A stretch of 64,000 nucleotides of DNA from Ophiura sarsii (GCA_035610835.1 CM069447.1:57481048-57545047); one strand, 5' to 3'; shown: positions 1 through 9,950, counted from the first letter of the stretch. Notes: generated by a model from the sequence alone, not told the origin. Made by a program: numbers and translations.

Positions 1-507
1 ATAAAGTAAATCATATTTTTCATTTGTATTTGGTGAATCTTTTTTGCCGCACCACCCAGTTTACTTGTTTGTCCACACGCAAAGTGATTTTCAATTGAAA
101 TTGTTCACATTATTTTCATGTTCACAATTAAATATCTTACCAACAAATATTTGGATTAATTTCATTTTTGTTCAAATTTAGAACATAATAAGCAATTCAT
201 AACATGGGTTATGTAAATTGATTATTGTAACTTCTGTGTAAACTAGAAAGGATGCATTAAATTCCAATTATGTCACAAATTTACTCACATTTTAAACTTT
301 TTAATGAGAGACGCATTTTGCAATTGCATGTTTTGGGTATCTCATGGACAAAGCATGTGAAATGGGTTAAATGGTAAAAAGGGTCACTAAAGGCAAACGG
401 AAAATGTGATTGACTTCGTTTTTTCACATGAAATTAGTAATAAATATGTTATTATTTGTTATTCATCACCTGCTGCTCATAATATCAAAACAAACATGTG
501 TCAAGCC
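1..507. other. AT-rich intergenic or intronic sequence
   Basis: No exon, long reading frame or clear repeat is visible. It lies beyond the last placed exon of the minus-strand homeobox gene and could be its intron, 3' UTR or flank. Confidence 0.4.
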
Positions 508-1167
508 TAAAGTGCTCAACAAAAGAAAGTCGTACACTTTGTTAAGGTCATTTAAAGTGACTTTCAATTGTTTGTAACAAGCTAGATAGACATTTGGATG
601 AATCTTTTTGGCACATTTTGATACCATACATAACACCTAACAACAAAGATAAACCATGATTAGCACCATTTATAGAAAATTAGTCACTTTTCAAAAGTCA
701 CATTTTCAATACAGAAAACACTAATTGTTAACATGAACAAGCACATAAGCCGTATCAGTCCCGTGTTGATCGCTGCGGGGTTCCCCTCAATGCGCGGGTT
801 AATTCAAATTCAGAGTGTCATGCATGGGTGATAATGTAAAGGGATTTTTATGGAAAGGAGAAACGGCTGCACCGTGTGATCGATTGCCCGCCAGTCAATC
901 CTGGTTATAACAGTGTCACACACGGGTGAACCTCGCACACACCCATTTCCCTCCCGCGGAAGGAAATGTGACTTTTGAAAAGTGACTAATTTTCTTTAAA
1001 TGCCGCTAATCATGTTTTGTCTTTGTTGCTAGGTGTTATGTTTGGTATCAAAATGTGTCGAAAACATTCATCGAAATGTCTATCTAGCCTGTTTGGTAAA
1101 AACATAATCGAAAGATACTTTAAATGACCTAAACAAAGTGTACAACTTTCTTTTGTTGAGCACTTTA
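508..1167. mobile_element. Inverted-repeat (fold-back/MITE-like) element
   Basis: Two arms of about 200 bp (508-705 and 964-1167) are imperfect reverse complements of each other. The left arm begins TAAAGTGCTCAAC and the right arm ends GTTGAGCACTTTA. Between them is a GC-richer spacer of about 258 bp. No coding capacity is visible, so this looks like a non-autonomous DNA transposon with long terminal inverted repeats. I did not find a clear target duplication. Confidence 0.7.
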
Positions 1168-1895
1168 TATGGCTTTCTTTTCATACCAACATCCCATCTT
1201 GGAGGAGAAAAAAAGTGAATTTGATAATAATAATAACAAGGAGGTACTCAAAGAGAACAAATACTTTACAACCACAACTAAACAAGCCTAGTGAATGAGA
1301 TTATGATCAAATAGATCAACTGCAAGCAGTAACAAATATTAAAAAGAATGTAAAGAAAAATATATAGCAGCGTTGCATTTTTAAAGAGGTAAACTTATTT
1401 TATGGATGAAAACAATCCTTGGAAACTATCTTAATTGTTGTCAACCTAAGTTTATTTAAGATTGTGTGTTTATGATTTTATGTTTTTTATTCTTTTTTAC
1501 ATAAATGATAGATCAAAAGTATGCTTAAATTGTGGATTTTGATTTGTGTAGTGTCGTGAATAAATTAGGTCAATTCATGCATATTTTTGTTTCTCAAATA
1601 ATTAGACAATCAATGCACTTGCGCAAATGTTAATATGCTCACAATAGCACTTTCCGTGCAGGGTCGTTCCATTATTCACACATCAACACCAGCGCGCGTT
1701 GAATGATTTGTCTAATTTCTCTCGAAGCAACACATACGCATTTATTGACAATTGTATAATGATCTGTTCACACACCTTGTTTACATAGTGGACTCGAAAT
1801 GAAACATGCATTGATATCTTTGTAAAATATCTTTGTAATGTGTTTACAATTACATTTCTTTTGTTACTAGCCAATACTTTCTATTTCCAAAGATA

Positions 1896-2132
1896 TATGT
1901 GACCAGTCGCATCAAAAAGGACAGTTTCGAAATAGAAGCCAATAAAGTTGGTTAATTATAAAAAAATGATAGTAAATATATGGTTCTTTAAAATGATATC
2001 TTGTGATCCATAAGTCTCATTTCCTTCAACAAGGTGTCATTTTAAAGCTTAGAATGCTCTTTCAGGTGATATGTGTAACTCAAATTGGGGTCTTGCCTCC
2101 AACATGTCCATTTTGATGTGACGGGTCACATA
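1896..2132. mobile_element. MITE with about 28-bp terminal inverted repeats
   Basis: The left end reads TATGTGACCAGTCGCATC and the right end is the near-exact reverse complement (GATGTGACGGGTCACATA). The ends are flanked by TA, as in Tc1/mariner-type insertions. Length is about 237 bp with no coding capacity. Related ends (TATGTGAC) occur on MITEs elsewhere in the window. Confidence 0.65.
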
Positions 2133-2185
2133 TGCTATTACACACATCAATTTTTACATATTCCATTTTTAATACCAATGCATAC

Positions 2186-2218
2186 CTGTTTGGTTTCTTT
2201 TTGTGCTCCTCTTCTTCC
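2186..2218 (-). CDS. Homeobox gene, candidate exon 9 (33 bp, basic segment)
   Basis: A 33-bp exon candidate sits between an acceptor (ATATTGCAG) and a donor (GTATGC) on the minus strand. Read in phase 1, as the upstream exons require, it gives a Lys/Arg-rich peptide (GKKRSTKRNQT) that resembles a nuclear localisation signal. It leaves in phase 1, so the frame continues. It is leftmost of the exons I can place; the stop codon is not identified. The call rests only on splice sites and phase, so it needs transcript support. Confidence 0.4.
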
Positions 2219-2358
2219 CTGCAATATTTAAATCAGAAACATTGTAGTTTATATCAAAGGAAATGATCAATTAATGTATTTCTCTTGTAATACACTATTT
2301 ACAATTTAGGTAGACTAATATTATCCATTGCTATTATGGCCCCATTTTGTTTAATTAC

Positions 2359-2412
2359 CCTGTGTGCTAGTGCTTTGTGCATCATCCAATTGTGCATTGT
2401 TGTCCATATTAG
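2359..2412 (-). CDS. Homeobox gene, candidate exon 8 (54 bp)
   Basis: Acceptor TTTTTTAG and donor GTAATT bound 54 bp on the minus strand. The phase 1-1 translation is open and polar (ANMDNNAQLDDAQSTSTQ), typical of a low-complexity linker in a transcription factor. Phase agrees with the neighbouring candidate exons at 3276-3320 and 2186-2218. Confidence 0.4.
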
Positions 2413-3275
2413 CTAAAAAATAATAAGAAAATGAGAATAGAATAATCTCTAACATATAGCAGTAGAAAACAAGCACAACATTTTCAAATGTCTCAGGATA
2501 TGTTCATTCAGTGTTTATATATCAGTGTAAAGCTGATGTGTTCATCTTTACTATGGTACCAAATTTGAAGCAATCCCATGTTCTAGTCCGCAGCCACTTG
2601 CTTGAGAACATGGGGAGGTCACAACAAAATCAACACTATTTCACACTCAAAAGACCAACTTTCTTGTCTGTTCAATGAAGTATTACATTGAACAGTATTA
2701 AATACCATACATGTATTACACAGCCTGGTGCTCTGACGTCACCAACTATAGTTTCCAGTTTTCAATACAATTTATTCTGTTAAAATAAACTACTGGGTTC
2801 CAAATTGTCGGGTAAATGTCGGCAACCAATTATTTCTTTTCATCTACGTCACAGCACCAGGTTGCTGGAAGTGAGATTCAGAACAGTGTAGAGTGATGCT
2901 CTATTCATATTTTAGCACAAATAGCGTTGAGGTATTTGAAAATGTTGTGCTTGAGCAGATTATTTTAAGGTAGTATGTGAAATGGTCAATAATTATTGCT
3001 GTTGAAAGATACATGCAATCAAAATTGTACATGGACACTTTGATTTCTATTTTCTATTTTTTTTCTTCTCCATAGTTAATGTCACTACCCGTGTCTAAAG
3101 GGTTAGAGCGGTAATATATAAAAGAATATAATGATTTGCAACTGTATTGGATAACATCTGTAGAACTGTGATAGATGTCGTCAAGTAAATATTGAGGAAT
3201 ATTTATAGTGTATGTAGATCTCACAAGAAATGGGTATTTATAAATGGTTGCTTTTAAAAACACACAACAACTTAC
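2413..3275. other. Intron sequence of the homeobox gene, with a small MITE
   Basis: AT-rich non-coding sequence between two candidate exons. The only structured item noticed is the short inverted-repeat element at 2724-2861. Confidence 0.4.
2724..2861. mobile_element. Short MITE (about 138 bp)
   Basis: The ends CCTGGTGCTCTGACGT and ACGTCACAGCACCAGG are inverted repeats with one mismatch, and nothing between them codes. Family not recognised. Confidence 0.55.
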
Positions 3276-3320
3276 CACTAGGCTCAGGTTGATTGACTGT
3301 ACTTGGTGGCAATAGTCTCT
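3276..3320 (-). CDS. Homeobox gene, candidate exon 7 (45 bp)
   Basis: On the minus strand a good acceptor (ATTTCACAG) and donor (GTAAGTTG) enclose 45 bp. Entering in phase 1 from the exon at 4028-4198, it reads ERLLPPSTVNQPEPS and leaves in phase 1. It is proline-rich and probably disordered. Both splice sites are strong and the phase fits on both sides. Confidence 0.5.
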
Positions 3321-3633
3321 CTGTGAAATATAACATAGATCAAATGGTCTTTTATTAAGTTATTTAAACTCCATATTGGGTTTATACTGTGGACCTATTG
3401 TGGTTCAATGTCCCAAACTATATTAAAGTGCCGTTATAAAAACATGAAATATGAATAAACAAGAAGTGATCTATTAAACAATTAGATGAAAAGGCAACCC
3501 TATTTGACAGTATTCACATAAACTCAGATTTTTAAATCGGAAACTTTGTTTGTTTGTTTGTTTGTTTACACGGTCGGTCTGTGGTACAGTTGACAATTCT
3601 AAAAATTGACAAATATATGGAACAAATGCAAGG

Positions 3634-3930
3634 TCTCGCAGGTTTTCTCCGGGTTCTCCAGTTTCCTCCTGCTTTCAAAATCGGTGATCAGTTGTCTCGG
3701 TTATCAAAAACTTCCATGACCCAATGGTATTTGGGGAGCTGCATTGAAAAATGGTGAATGTTATATACGATCTAAGTGCGGATAGGCTTGCGCTAGAAAT
3801 TGGCAGCACCCTAGTTGATGCTACCTGATTCTGATGATTCCCCAGCAGCAAAATTACAGCGCTTTGAGCCATTTTGAATAGGCGCTATATAAATACTAAT
3901 TATTATTATTACGGTATTATATTATTATTT
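3634..3930 (+). mobile_element. 5'-truncated SINE copy
   Basis: This stretch is an older copy of the SINE seen at 28514-28893. It shares the body (GTTTTCTCC, TTTCCTCCTGCTTTCAAAATC, GGGGAGCTGCATTGAAAAA) and the tail AGGCGCTATATAAATACTAA followed by ATT repeats. The tRNA-derived head with its A and B boxes is missing, as expected of 5' truncation at insertion. Confidence 0.75.
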
Positions 3931-4027
3931 GCTACATACACGCACCCACTCCCGCACACACCAGGACATATTTAACAGAAGCATTAACAAAAAGAAGGTT
4001 TTTGTTAGAACAATTATGATCACTGAC

Positions 4028-4198
4028 CTTTAAATTGTAGTTCGCCTGCAGATTCCAATATCTGCAGACAGTCGTTTGTGCCATAGCTCCTTGGCTTGTT
4101 AAACTTGACTTGCTGTGGCAGGCCAGTCAACACATATTTATGTGTCCCGCCAAGCAAGTCTTTGTATCCCTTTACCCCTCTTTTGCCTGTGAGTTGAT
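4028..4198 (-). CDS. Homeobox gene, exon 6 (171 bp)
   Basis: The acceptor (CTTGTCTGCAG) and donor (GTCAGTG) on the minus strand bound 171 bp. It enters and leaves in phase 1 and is open throughout. The peptide begins DQLTGKRGVKGYKDLLGG, includes a segment around HKYVLTGLPQQVKF, and ends SAGELQFK. I do not recognise a domain. Phase joins it directly to the exon at 5406-5571 upstream and to 3276-3320 downstream. Confidence 0.65.
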
Positions 4199-4538
4199 CT
4201 GCAGACAAGCACACCAAGCAAGGTTGTAAGAATACCATTTTAAATGTTAACAAAATGACACTGGCCCATTATTATATTAACTATCAGATCTACATGTATG
4301 TGGTTCTTAAAACTTCTTATAGCGTTTCTATGGATCTGAAATTTAGGAGCACAACAAAATTGATTGAGTAATCACATAGTGCAAGTAAGGGTTCATTGGG
4401 ATTGATTGAGAGGACCATATTTGAAGACGATCATGTATTTTTAGGTAGAAAGAATTTTACATCAATGAATAAGATCAACCTTAATAAGTGTGACAGTGTT
4501 ATTTACTTACTATATTTAGCATTGAAGAGGCACCTTAC

Positions 4539-4582
4539 TTGCTCCTGCAACTCATCTAATTTTGTAGTTTCTTTAGTCCTCA
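4539..4582 (-). CDS. Possible alternative (frame-shifting) exon
   Basis: A good acceptor (ATTATTTACAG) and donor (GTAAGG) enclose 44 bp on the minus strand between the exons at 5406-5571 and 4028-4198. Entered in phase 1 it is open (RTKETTKLDELQEQ), but 44 bp is not a multiple of three. Including it would put the exon at 4028-4198 into a frame that hits TAA after eight codons. It may be a regulated poison exon, or the splice sites may be fortuitous. Confidence 0.2.
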
Positions 4583-4782
4583 CTGTAAATAATTGATAAG
4601 ATTTCAACATATTAAATGTATTATAAACTCCACAAGTTTAATCACTTGCATATTTATATTTCATCATCTTGTGCCACTGTTGATAGAGCATTCTCTATAA
4701 TTGTAAGCAGCTCATTGGGTAGCCAATTATACCTATATTTAACACATTAGTACCATTTTTGTAAGCAAGGTAGCCATCCGTT

Positions 4783-5150
4783 CAGTGGCGTGCGCAAAGG
4801 GGGGGGGATGGGGGTGACCTAGGCCCCCCCCAGTTTGGTCTACAGTCGGGGGAACCTACTACCAGTCGGGGGAAACTACTGCCAGTTGGGGGATGGACCG
4901 TCGCTAGATTTTTTTGTGTGTGTGGAGGGGGTGTAATCCAAATAGACAAATAGTTGGCAAAATTATACATGTAGGCGACAAATTTATGCACCAGGTTGGT
5001 ATAAAAAGGAAATGTTATGGAAAAAAATGATGAAAACGCTCATTAGGCCTAGTAGTTGTTTACTTGGATGTCTTTTTGACTGTGATATTGTGACTGCGCG
5101 ATTTTTTTTACTGTGCGAAATTTTTTGACCGTGCGAAATTTTTTGAACCT

Positions 5151-5207
<57 letters not shown>

Positions 5208-5337
5208 ACTTACGTGAAAATCACGACACGAGGTGACTGAGAAAAAAATTGGGGCTACCTTTGAGAAGAATCTGAGTCGGGGGAATTTCATTTTTTAAAG
5301 TGGGCCCCCCAGTCACAATATCCTGCGCACACCACTA
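4783..5337. mobile_element. hAT-type non-autonomous element with 8-bp target duplication
   Basis: The element starts CAGTGGCGTGCGCA and ends TGCGCACACCACTA, near-perfect terminal inverted repeats. It is flanked on both sides by the identical 8-mer CATCCGTT (4775-4782 and 5338-5345). CAGTGGCG-type ends with an 8-bp duplication are characteristic of the hAT superfamily. It contains G/C homopolymers, including the 56-nt C run at 5152-5207, and no transposase. It lies in the homeobox-gene intron, 68 bp from the donor side of exon 5. Confidence 0.85.
5152..5207. repeat. Uninterrupted poly-C tract (56 nt)
   Basis: Fifty-six consecutive C residues on the plus strand lie inside the hAT MITE. Its opposite strand is a pure G run capable of quadruplex formation. 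Length accuracy in an assembly is doubtful. Confidence 0.9.
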
Positions 5338-5405
5338 CATCCGTTTACTTTCTACGGCATATGAAAAAGTATGTTTTTTAACACTGGTACTTTCATACAA
5401 CTTAC

Positions 5406-5571
5406 CATGATGACTACCGCCCACAGCATAATGGAAAGCCAACAACTCGGCCTGATTGATATTATCAATGTAGGCTTGGCCACCACTTGATGCCGCACTT
5501 GCAATTCCGTCAGTTTTGTGGGATGACATGAATGTGCTTTGGAATCCTGTCACCATCTCAAGCTCAGAGCA
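5406..5571 (-). CDS. Homeobox gene, exon 5 (166 bp)
   Basis: The acceptor (TTGCTTTATAG) and donor (GTAAGTTG) on the minus strand enclose 166 bp. It enters in phase 0 and leaves in phase 1, fully open. The peptide starts CSELEMVTGFQSTFMSSHK, is rich in Ser/Ala/Gly in the middle, and ends AFHYAVGGSHH. No domain recognised. Phase 0 entry matches the phase 0 exit of the HMG-like exon at 9951-10167, so the two exons join in frame across the intron that now holds the Penelope element. Confidence 0.65.
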
Positions 5572-5589
5572 CTATAAAGCAAGTAGGAG

Positions 5590-6638
5590 AAATAAATTAA
5601 TGATAACAATGAATAAGCGCTTTACCTCAAGTTGTGTTTAAATACTTATGAGGAAAGGGCTTAAATATAAACCGAAGCTGAAACTTGAAATCTGGTCTAA
5701 TGGATAAACATCAGAAAGCCTAAAACTGACGGTATAGGTATATTAAAAAACCATTACCAACCGCTGATTGGGACCAACATAGCAATGCCTCTTGTTTGTT
5801 TGTTTGTTTGATTTACACGGTTGGTCCGTACGGACACACGCTTGGGTCCTGAAGGGACCAGGCTCAAGCAAAATGCTCGGACCAGGCTTTTAAAAAGCCT
5901 ATATAAGCATGCTGGCTAAATGAAATGAATATAAGAAAAGTTGGAAGAAAAGAATGAAGTTAAAAGAGCCACTCCCAACAAATAAAGCTGTGAGCCTTCG
6001 GAGATGAGAAAGGAATAGTCTTGATCCAATCTCATTGCCACACAGGCTTGCAGGAGTTACACACTTTTACAGCTTGGCAATATACTTTTGAATGCAATGA
6101 TCTTATACAAGCCAGTCTTTTCCACCAAGGGCAGTCTGAATCAATATTTGGTGAAGATGCCCCCACCTTCAGGAATGTCTCCATCAATCAACATACAATC
6201 CTGGAAAAAAGTCTTATAACGCTTACTTTAAACAACGGGGAAACTAACACCCTCTCCCCTGTGCAATGTTGATGAATGTTAATGTCTTCAGCAGTTGTTC
6301 AAGGTCTCCCAACATTGATTGATGGGGAGTGATGAAGGGAAAATTGTTGTCTATGATGTCCTATTCAGGTCTTAACAAAATAAACATTTAAAAATCAGAA
6401 AAATCTGCACATAATGCTCAAAACGTGTAAAGCGTTCCAAAGTCCTTTTCCCAAGAGTGTAGACTATAGTCTATTTGGCCATCACGAGACAGTGACGTAA
6501 CTGCGTATTCTACTAATTGCAGCACATAACATGTGCGCTTATTAGAGGCGCTGGCATATACACAGGATACATACGCGTGCTTAAAAGTTCCGCCTGTCCA
6601 GAGGAAGCCAAATAGAGTATACTTGGATTTGTATAAAC
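5590..6638. other. Intron sequence of the homeobox gene
   Basis: No exon recognised on either strand. A (GTTT)n run near 5793-5810 precedes a segment with GGTCCGTACGG and GGGACCAGGC, probably a retroposon remnant of unidentified family. Confidence 0.35.
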
Positions 6639-6650
6639 ATAATTATTTAT

Positions 6651-7215
6651 TGAGAAGAAAGTTCATTGTATCTAATCCAAATTTCCACTTACTTGTTATT
6701 GTGGACGTTTCGGCAAACACTGTTGCCTTTATCAACACATGATATCGACGCTAGTTGGTTGCTTAGCGACGACTCTGGAGTTTCTAGATGTTTTTTCTCC
6801 AGATAGCAATAGTTCATCAAAAACATGTGAGAGATGATACTGTCCCTCGTCACGATTCATAGTGGTGGGCCCCTTCTTTCTGATTTCAACTGCCTCCTTG
6901 ACCCATCTCTTGTATCTATCCTGCTCTGTGCCTAAGACCTTTGCCTCTCCCCACCCGATGACATGATTCTTCTCCACTACGTGGTCCGTGATGGCCGATT
7001 TTTGGACTACTGATTGTGATGCTTTTCTGGACGCTCTCGTGGACACTGACTTGCTTACTTTATCCGCTTCTGTTTTGTGTTCCTCTAAGCGGGTGCCAAA
7101 TTTTCTCCCTGTCTCGCCAATATAGCTGAGTTTGCAGTTTTTACAAGGAATATTGTAGATGGCGTGTGTCGTGTTCAGCGGATCGCGTTTGTCTTTGGGA
7201 TGTACCAGTTGGCTG
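6651..7215 (-). repeat. Inverted 5' pseudo-LTR copy of the PLE 3' end
   Basis: The reverse complement of this stretch reproduces the C-terminal about 100 codons of the PLE ORF, its stop region and 3' UTR (9289-9878). In the translated overlap I noticed one clear substitution (Gln here, His in the main ORF). The copy lacks about 24 bp that in the 3' arm contain the stop codon TAA and adjacent bases. Confidence 0.9.
6699..6742 (-). ncRNA. Hammerhead-ribozyme-like motif in the 5' inverted arm
   Basis: On the minus strand this is the counterpart of the motif at 9786-9830, with the same core substitutions: TTGATAA, then a GGCAA/TTGCC stem, then CCGAAACGTC. See that entry for interpretation. Confidence 0.5.
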
Positions 7216-9772
7216 TCGACAATCGTACGGACAATCTAAAGTGAAAGAACTACGTGATTTCGAAAACTGTGAAAAGAAGATACAACGTCATAGAAACCAT
7301 CTTGTATACAGTCTCCGTTGCCGTGACCTAAACCTCACCCCTACCAGCCTCAAGCTACGATGCCCAGTTAACACCAAAAAAGCTAAGGACATCATAAATC
7401 GTGCGCAGAAAGGTCTCTTAAGGGAGAGAATACGGGTAGTTAACAACAAAATCGGTAATCTCAAAAATAAACGCGAACAGCTTGACAAACAAGTAAATCA
7501 AAACATTCCCGCGGAATCGCCATTACGTAAACAAATCCAAAACCATATAACGACCGTAAAAGAGGCTACGTATGCGGAAGTGAAAAACCGCCATGTTTTG
7601 AAGCTGAAAAAGCTAGCTGAAAAAACCGACGCGCAGAGAAAAAAGACCGCCGATTCTACACCGGATCTCACAGGTACACAGCTGAAAAAATGGGTTGTAA
7701 ACCTCTCAAAATATAAACTTAACAATGCTCAAACCAGTGTTCTCGCGAAAGGCCTCAATTATGCCATCACGCCGAAAGATGTATGTGCGGAGGAATTTGT
7801 TCTCGCGACCGAGATGGCCTGTAAACATTTGCCCCAGTCGGAGAGTACACAGCTTCGAGCGAAAATTGCTAGCGTTCTAAAGTCATCAAAACCCCCCAAA
7901 ACAAATGTCACGAAAGAGGAACGCAAAGCTATTTCAGTGCTCAAAAAAGAAGCAGACATAATCATCCTTCCGGCAGACAAAGGAAAAGCCACATGTGTTC
8001 TAGACCGGGACAATTATGAGGAGAAAGTACATGCCATGCTATCAGATAAGAAGACGTACGGTGAGATAAAGGATGACCCGACACCGAAATACAAACGCAA
8101 ATTGGTAGCCATCCTTTCAAACCTCAAAAAGGAAGGTAAGATCTCGGAAGCTAAATATAAATCGTTATATCCTACTGCTGAGAATATTCCTCGTTTGTAT
8201 TGCACGCCGAAAATCCACAAACCAAACACGCCACTACGCCCCATAGTCGATTACACTAACTCTATTGGCTATAGTACATCGCGATGGTTGGCAGACATAC
8301 TAAGCGGTCTGGTGGGCAATACAGAGCATCATGTGAAGAACTCACAACATCTAGCCTCAGAAATAGCGGAACTGGTCATAGAGGAGGACGACATCCTTAA
8401 CTCCCACGATGTTATCGCCTTATTTACAAACACTCCTATCGACCAGGTTTTGTCCATTGTAAAACGCCGCCTTGAAACAGAAGATGCACTGAGAGACTAC
8501 AATAAAGAACACGGCTACAACCTATCAAGCGACGATGTTGTTCAACTTCTCAAATTCATCCTCACTACCACATATTTCACCTTCAAAGGAAAAATCTACA
8601 GCCAACTCTTTGGGACAGCTATGGGCAGCCCAGTGTCACCAATAGCAGCCAACATATTCATGGAAGCCCTAGAACAACAGGCAATAGCTACTGCGCCCAT
8701 GGATTGTAAACCAAAACTCTGGCTACGATATGTTGACGACATCCTGGAAGTAGTAAAGAAGGAGTGTGTAGATGAGTTGACGGACCACCTAAACCAAATT
8801 GACAAGTCGGGATCCATAAAATTCACTTATGAAAAAGAAACCGGCGGACAGATCCCATTCCTCGACACCCTAATCGTGAAGAAAGGAGATGGAACAGTCA
8901 AGTTATTGGTATACAGGAAGCCGACGCACACAGACCAGTACCTTAATTACGAGTCTCATCATCCATTGCACCAGAAATTAGGAGTAATACGCACACTGTA
9001 CGACCGCATGAACAAGGTCGTCACGGAAGATGCAGACAAAGTAGCAGAGGAAAACCATGTGCAACAGGCACTCGCGAATTGCGGCTATCCTCAGTGGACA
9101 TTTAAGAAGGTCAAAGATCAAATGACGACACCTAAACCCAAACCCAAACGAGACCCGAAAAGCACGCCAGAGACGCAAAACAAAGGCTTCGTGGTTCTAC
9201 CATATGTCAAAGGTGTATCTGAGAGGGTGTCCAGAGTGATGAAAAAATATCACATTTCTACTGCTATGAAGCCACATTGTACGCTTCGCAGCCAACTGGT
9301 ACATCCCAAAGACAAACGCGATCCACTGAACACGACACACGCCATCTACAATATTCCTTGTAAAAACTGCAAACTCAGCTATATTGGCGAGACAGGGAGA
9401 AAATTTGGCACCCGCTTAGAGGAACACAAAACAGAAGCGGATAAAGTAAGCAAGTCAGTGTCCACGAGAGCGTCCAGAAAAGCATCACAATCAGTAGTCC
9501 ACAAATCGGCCATCACGGACCACGTAGTGGAGAAGAATCATGTCATCGGGTGGGGAGAGGCAAAGGTCTTAGGCACAGAGCAGGATAGATACAAGAGATG
9601 GGTCAAGGAGGCAGTTGAAATCAGAAAGAAGGGGCCCACCACTATGAATCGTGACGAGGGACAGTATCATCTCTCACATGTTTTTGATGAACTATTGCTA
9701 TCTGGAGAAAAAACATCTAGAAACTCCAGAGTCGTCGCTAAGCAACCAACTAGCGTCGATAGCAGTAGTTAA
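7166..9772 (+). CDS. Penelope-like element polyprotein: reverse transcriptase with GIY-YIG endonuclease
   Basis: An open frame of 868 codons. The first 17 or so residues come from antisense of the inverted arm (up to 7215), so the true start is uncertain and the element-encoded protein probably begins after 7215. An N-terminal basic region (around RHRNHLVYSLRCRDLNL) typical of PLEs is present. The RT domain shows the TPKIHKP motif, motif A (DVIALFTNTPID), motif B (GTAMGSPVSPIAANIFME) and the catalytic YVDD box (motif C, LRYVDDILEV), followed by the PFLDTLI and YRKPTHTD blocks. Near the C terminus a CKNC pair precedes the GIY-YIG endonuclease signature (SYIGETGRKFGTRLEEH). In PLEs the RT copies the element RNA at a nick made by the GIY-YIG nuclease. 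No frameshift or internal stop is seen and catalytic residues are kept, so the copy could be recently active. Confidence 0.93.
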   Translation: MSCSADRVCLWDVPVGCRQSYGQSKVKELRDFENCEKKIQRHRNHLVYSLRCRDLNLTPTSLKLRCPVNTKKAKDIINRAQKGLLRERIRVVNNKIGNLKNKREQLDKQVNQNIPAESPLRKQIQNHITTVKEATYAEVKNRHVLKLKKLAEKTDAQRKKTADSTPDLTGTQLKKWVVNLSKYKLNNAQTSVLAKGLNYAITPKDVCAEEFVLATEMACKHLPQSESTQLRAKIASVLKSSKPPKTNVTKEERKAISVLKKEADIIILPADKGKATCVLDRDNYEEKVHAMLSDKKTYGEIKDDPTPKYKRKLVAILSNLKKEGKISEAKYKSLYPTAENIPRLYCTPKIHKPNTPLRPIVDYTNSIGYSTSRWLADILSGLVGNTEHHVKNSQHLASEIAELVIEEDDILNSHDVIALFTNTPIDQVLSIVKRRLETEDALRDYNKEHGYNLSSDDVVQLLKFILTTTYFTFKGKIYSQLFGTAMGSPVSPIAANIFMEALEQQAIATAPMDCKPKLWLRYVDDILEVVKKECVDELTDHLNQIDKSGSIKFTYEKETGGQIPFLDTLIVKKGDGTVKLLVYRKPTHTDQYLNYESHHPLHQKLGVIRTLYDRMNKVVTEDADKVAEENHVQQALANCGYPQWTFKKVKDQMTTPKPKPKRDPKSTPETQNKGFVVLPYVKGVSERVSRVMKKYHISTAMKPHCTLRSQLVHPKDKRDPLNTTHAIYNIPCKNCKLSYIGETGRKFGTRLEEHKTEADKVSKSVSTRASRKASQSVVHKSAITDHVVEKNHVIGWGEAKVLGTEQDRYKRWVKEAVEIRKKGPTTMNRDEGQYHLSHVFDELLLSGEKTSRNSRVVAKQPTSVDSSS

Positions 9773-9878
9773 TCACTCACTACCTATCATGTGTTGATAA
9801 AGGCAACAGTGTTTGCCGAAACGTCCACAATAACAAGTAAGTGGAAATTTGGATTAGATACAATGAACTTTCTTCTCA
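9289..9878 (+). repeat. 3' arm (pseudo-LTR) of the PLE
   Basis: Partner of the inverted arm at 6651-7215. It covers the last about 160 codons, the stop codon at 9770-9772 and the 3' UTR with the hammerhead-like motif. Confidence 0.9.
9786..9830 (+). ncRNA. Degenerate small hammerhead-ribozyme motif in the PLE 3' UTR
   Basis: The sequence has the order expected of the small hammerhead variants reported from Penelope elements: a core box, a stem II (GGCAA paired with TTGCC around CAGTGT), then GAAAC directly followed by GTC with almost no stem III. TGTG before the core and CACA after the cleavage position can pair as stem I. The core box reads TTGATAA instead of the consensus CTGANGA, so C3 and the catalytic G8 are both substituted. 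I therefore expect this copy to be poorly active or inactive. The identification rests on motif order and the PLE context. Confidence 0.55.
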
Positions 9879-9950
9879 TGTTTATCACCAATCCTGATGA
9901 ATCTTTTCAACAATAATTATTTATTGAATAACAAATTAATATAAACATAC

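Larger units (their letters stand above)
6654..9912 (+). mobile_element. Penelope-like element (PLE), nearly intact, with 15-bp target duplication
   Basis: The element carries an intact RT plus GIY-YIG ORF. It is bounded by an identical 15-bp direct repeat, ATAATTATTTATTGA, at 6639-6653 and 9913-9927, read as the target-site duplication. The 5' side is an inverted copy of the element's own 3' end (6651-7215 versus 9289-9878), a configuration known for Penelope elements, whose terminal pseudo-LTRs may be direct or inverted. The two arms look almost identical apart from a 24-bp length difference just after the stop codon, so insertion was recent. The element lies antisense within an intron of the homeobox gene, with its right target repeat ending 23 bp from the donor side of exon 4. 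Clear retroelement; no LTR or non-LTR features. Confidence 0.9.

Noticed and set aside
5049..5291. Poly-glycine protein on the minus strand
   Set aside because: The frame is created by the 56-nt C tract inside a hAT MITE.
6732..7046. Separate minus-strand gene of 104 codons
   Set aside because: It is the inverted duplicate of the C-terminal part of the Penelope ORF.
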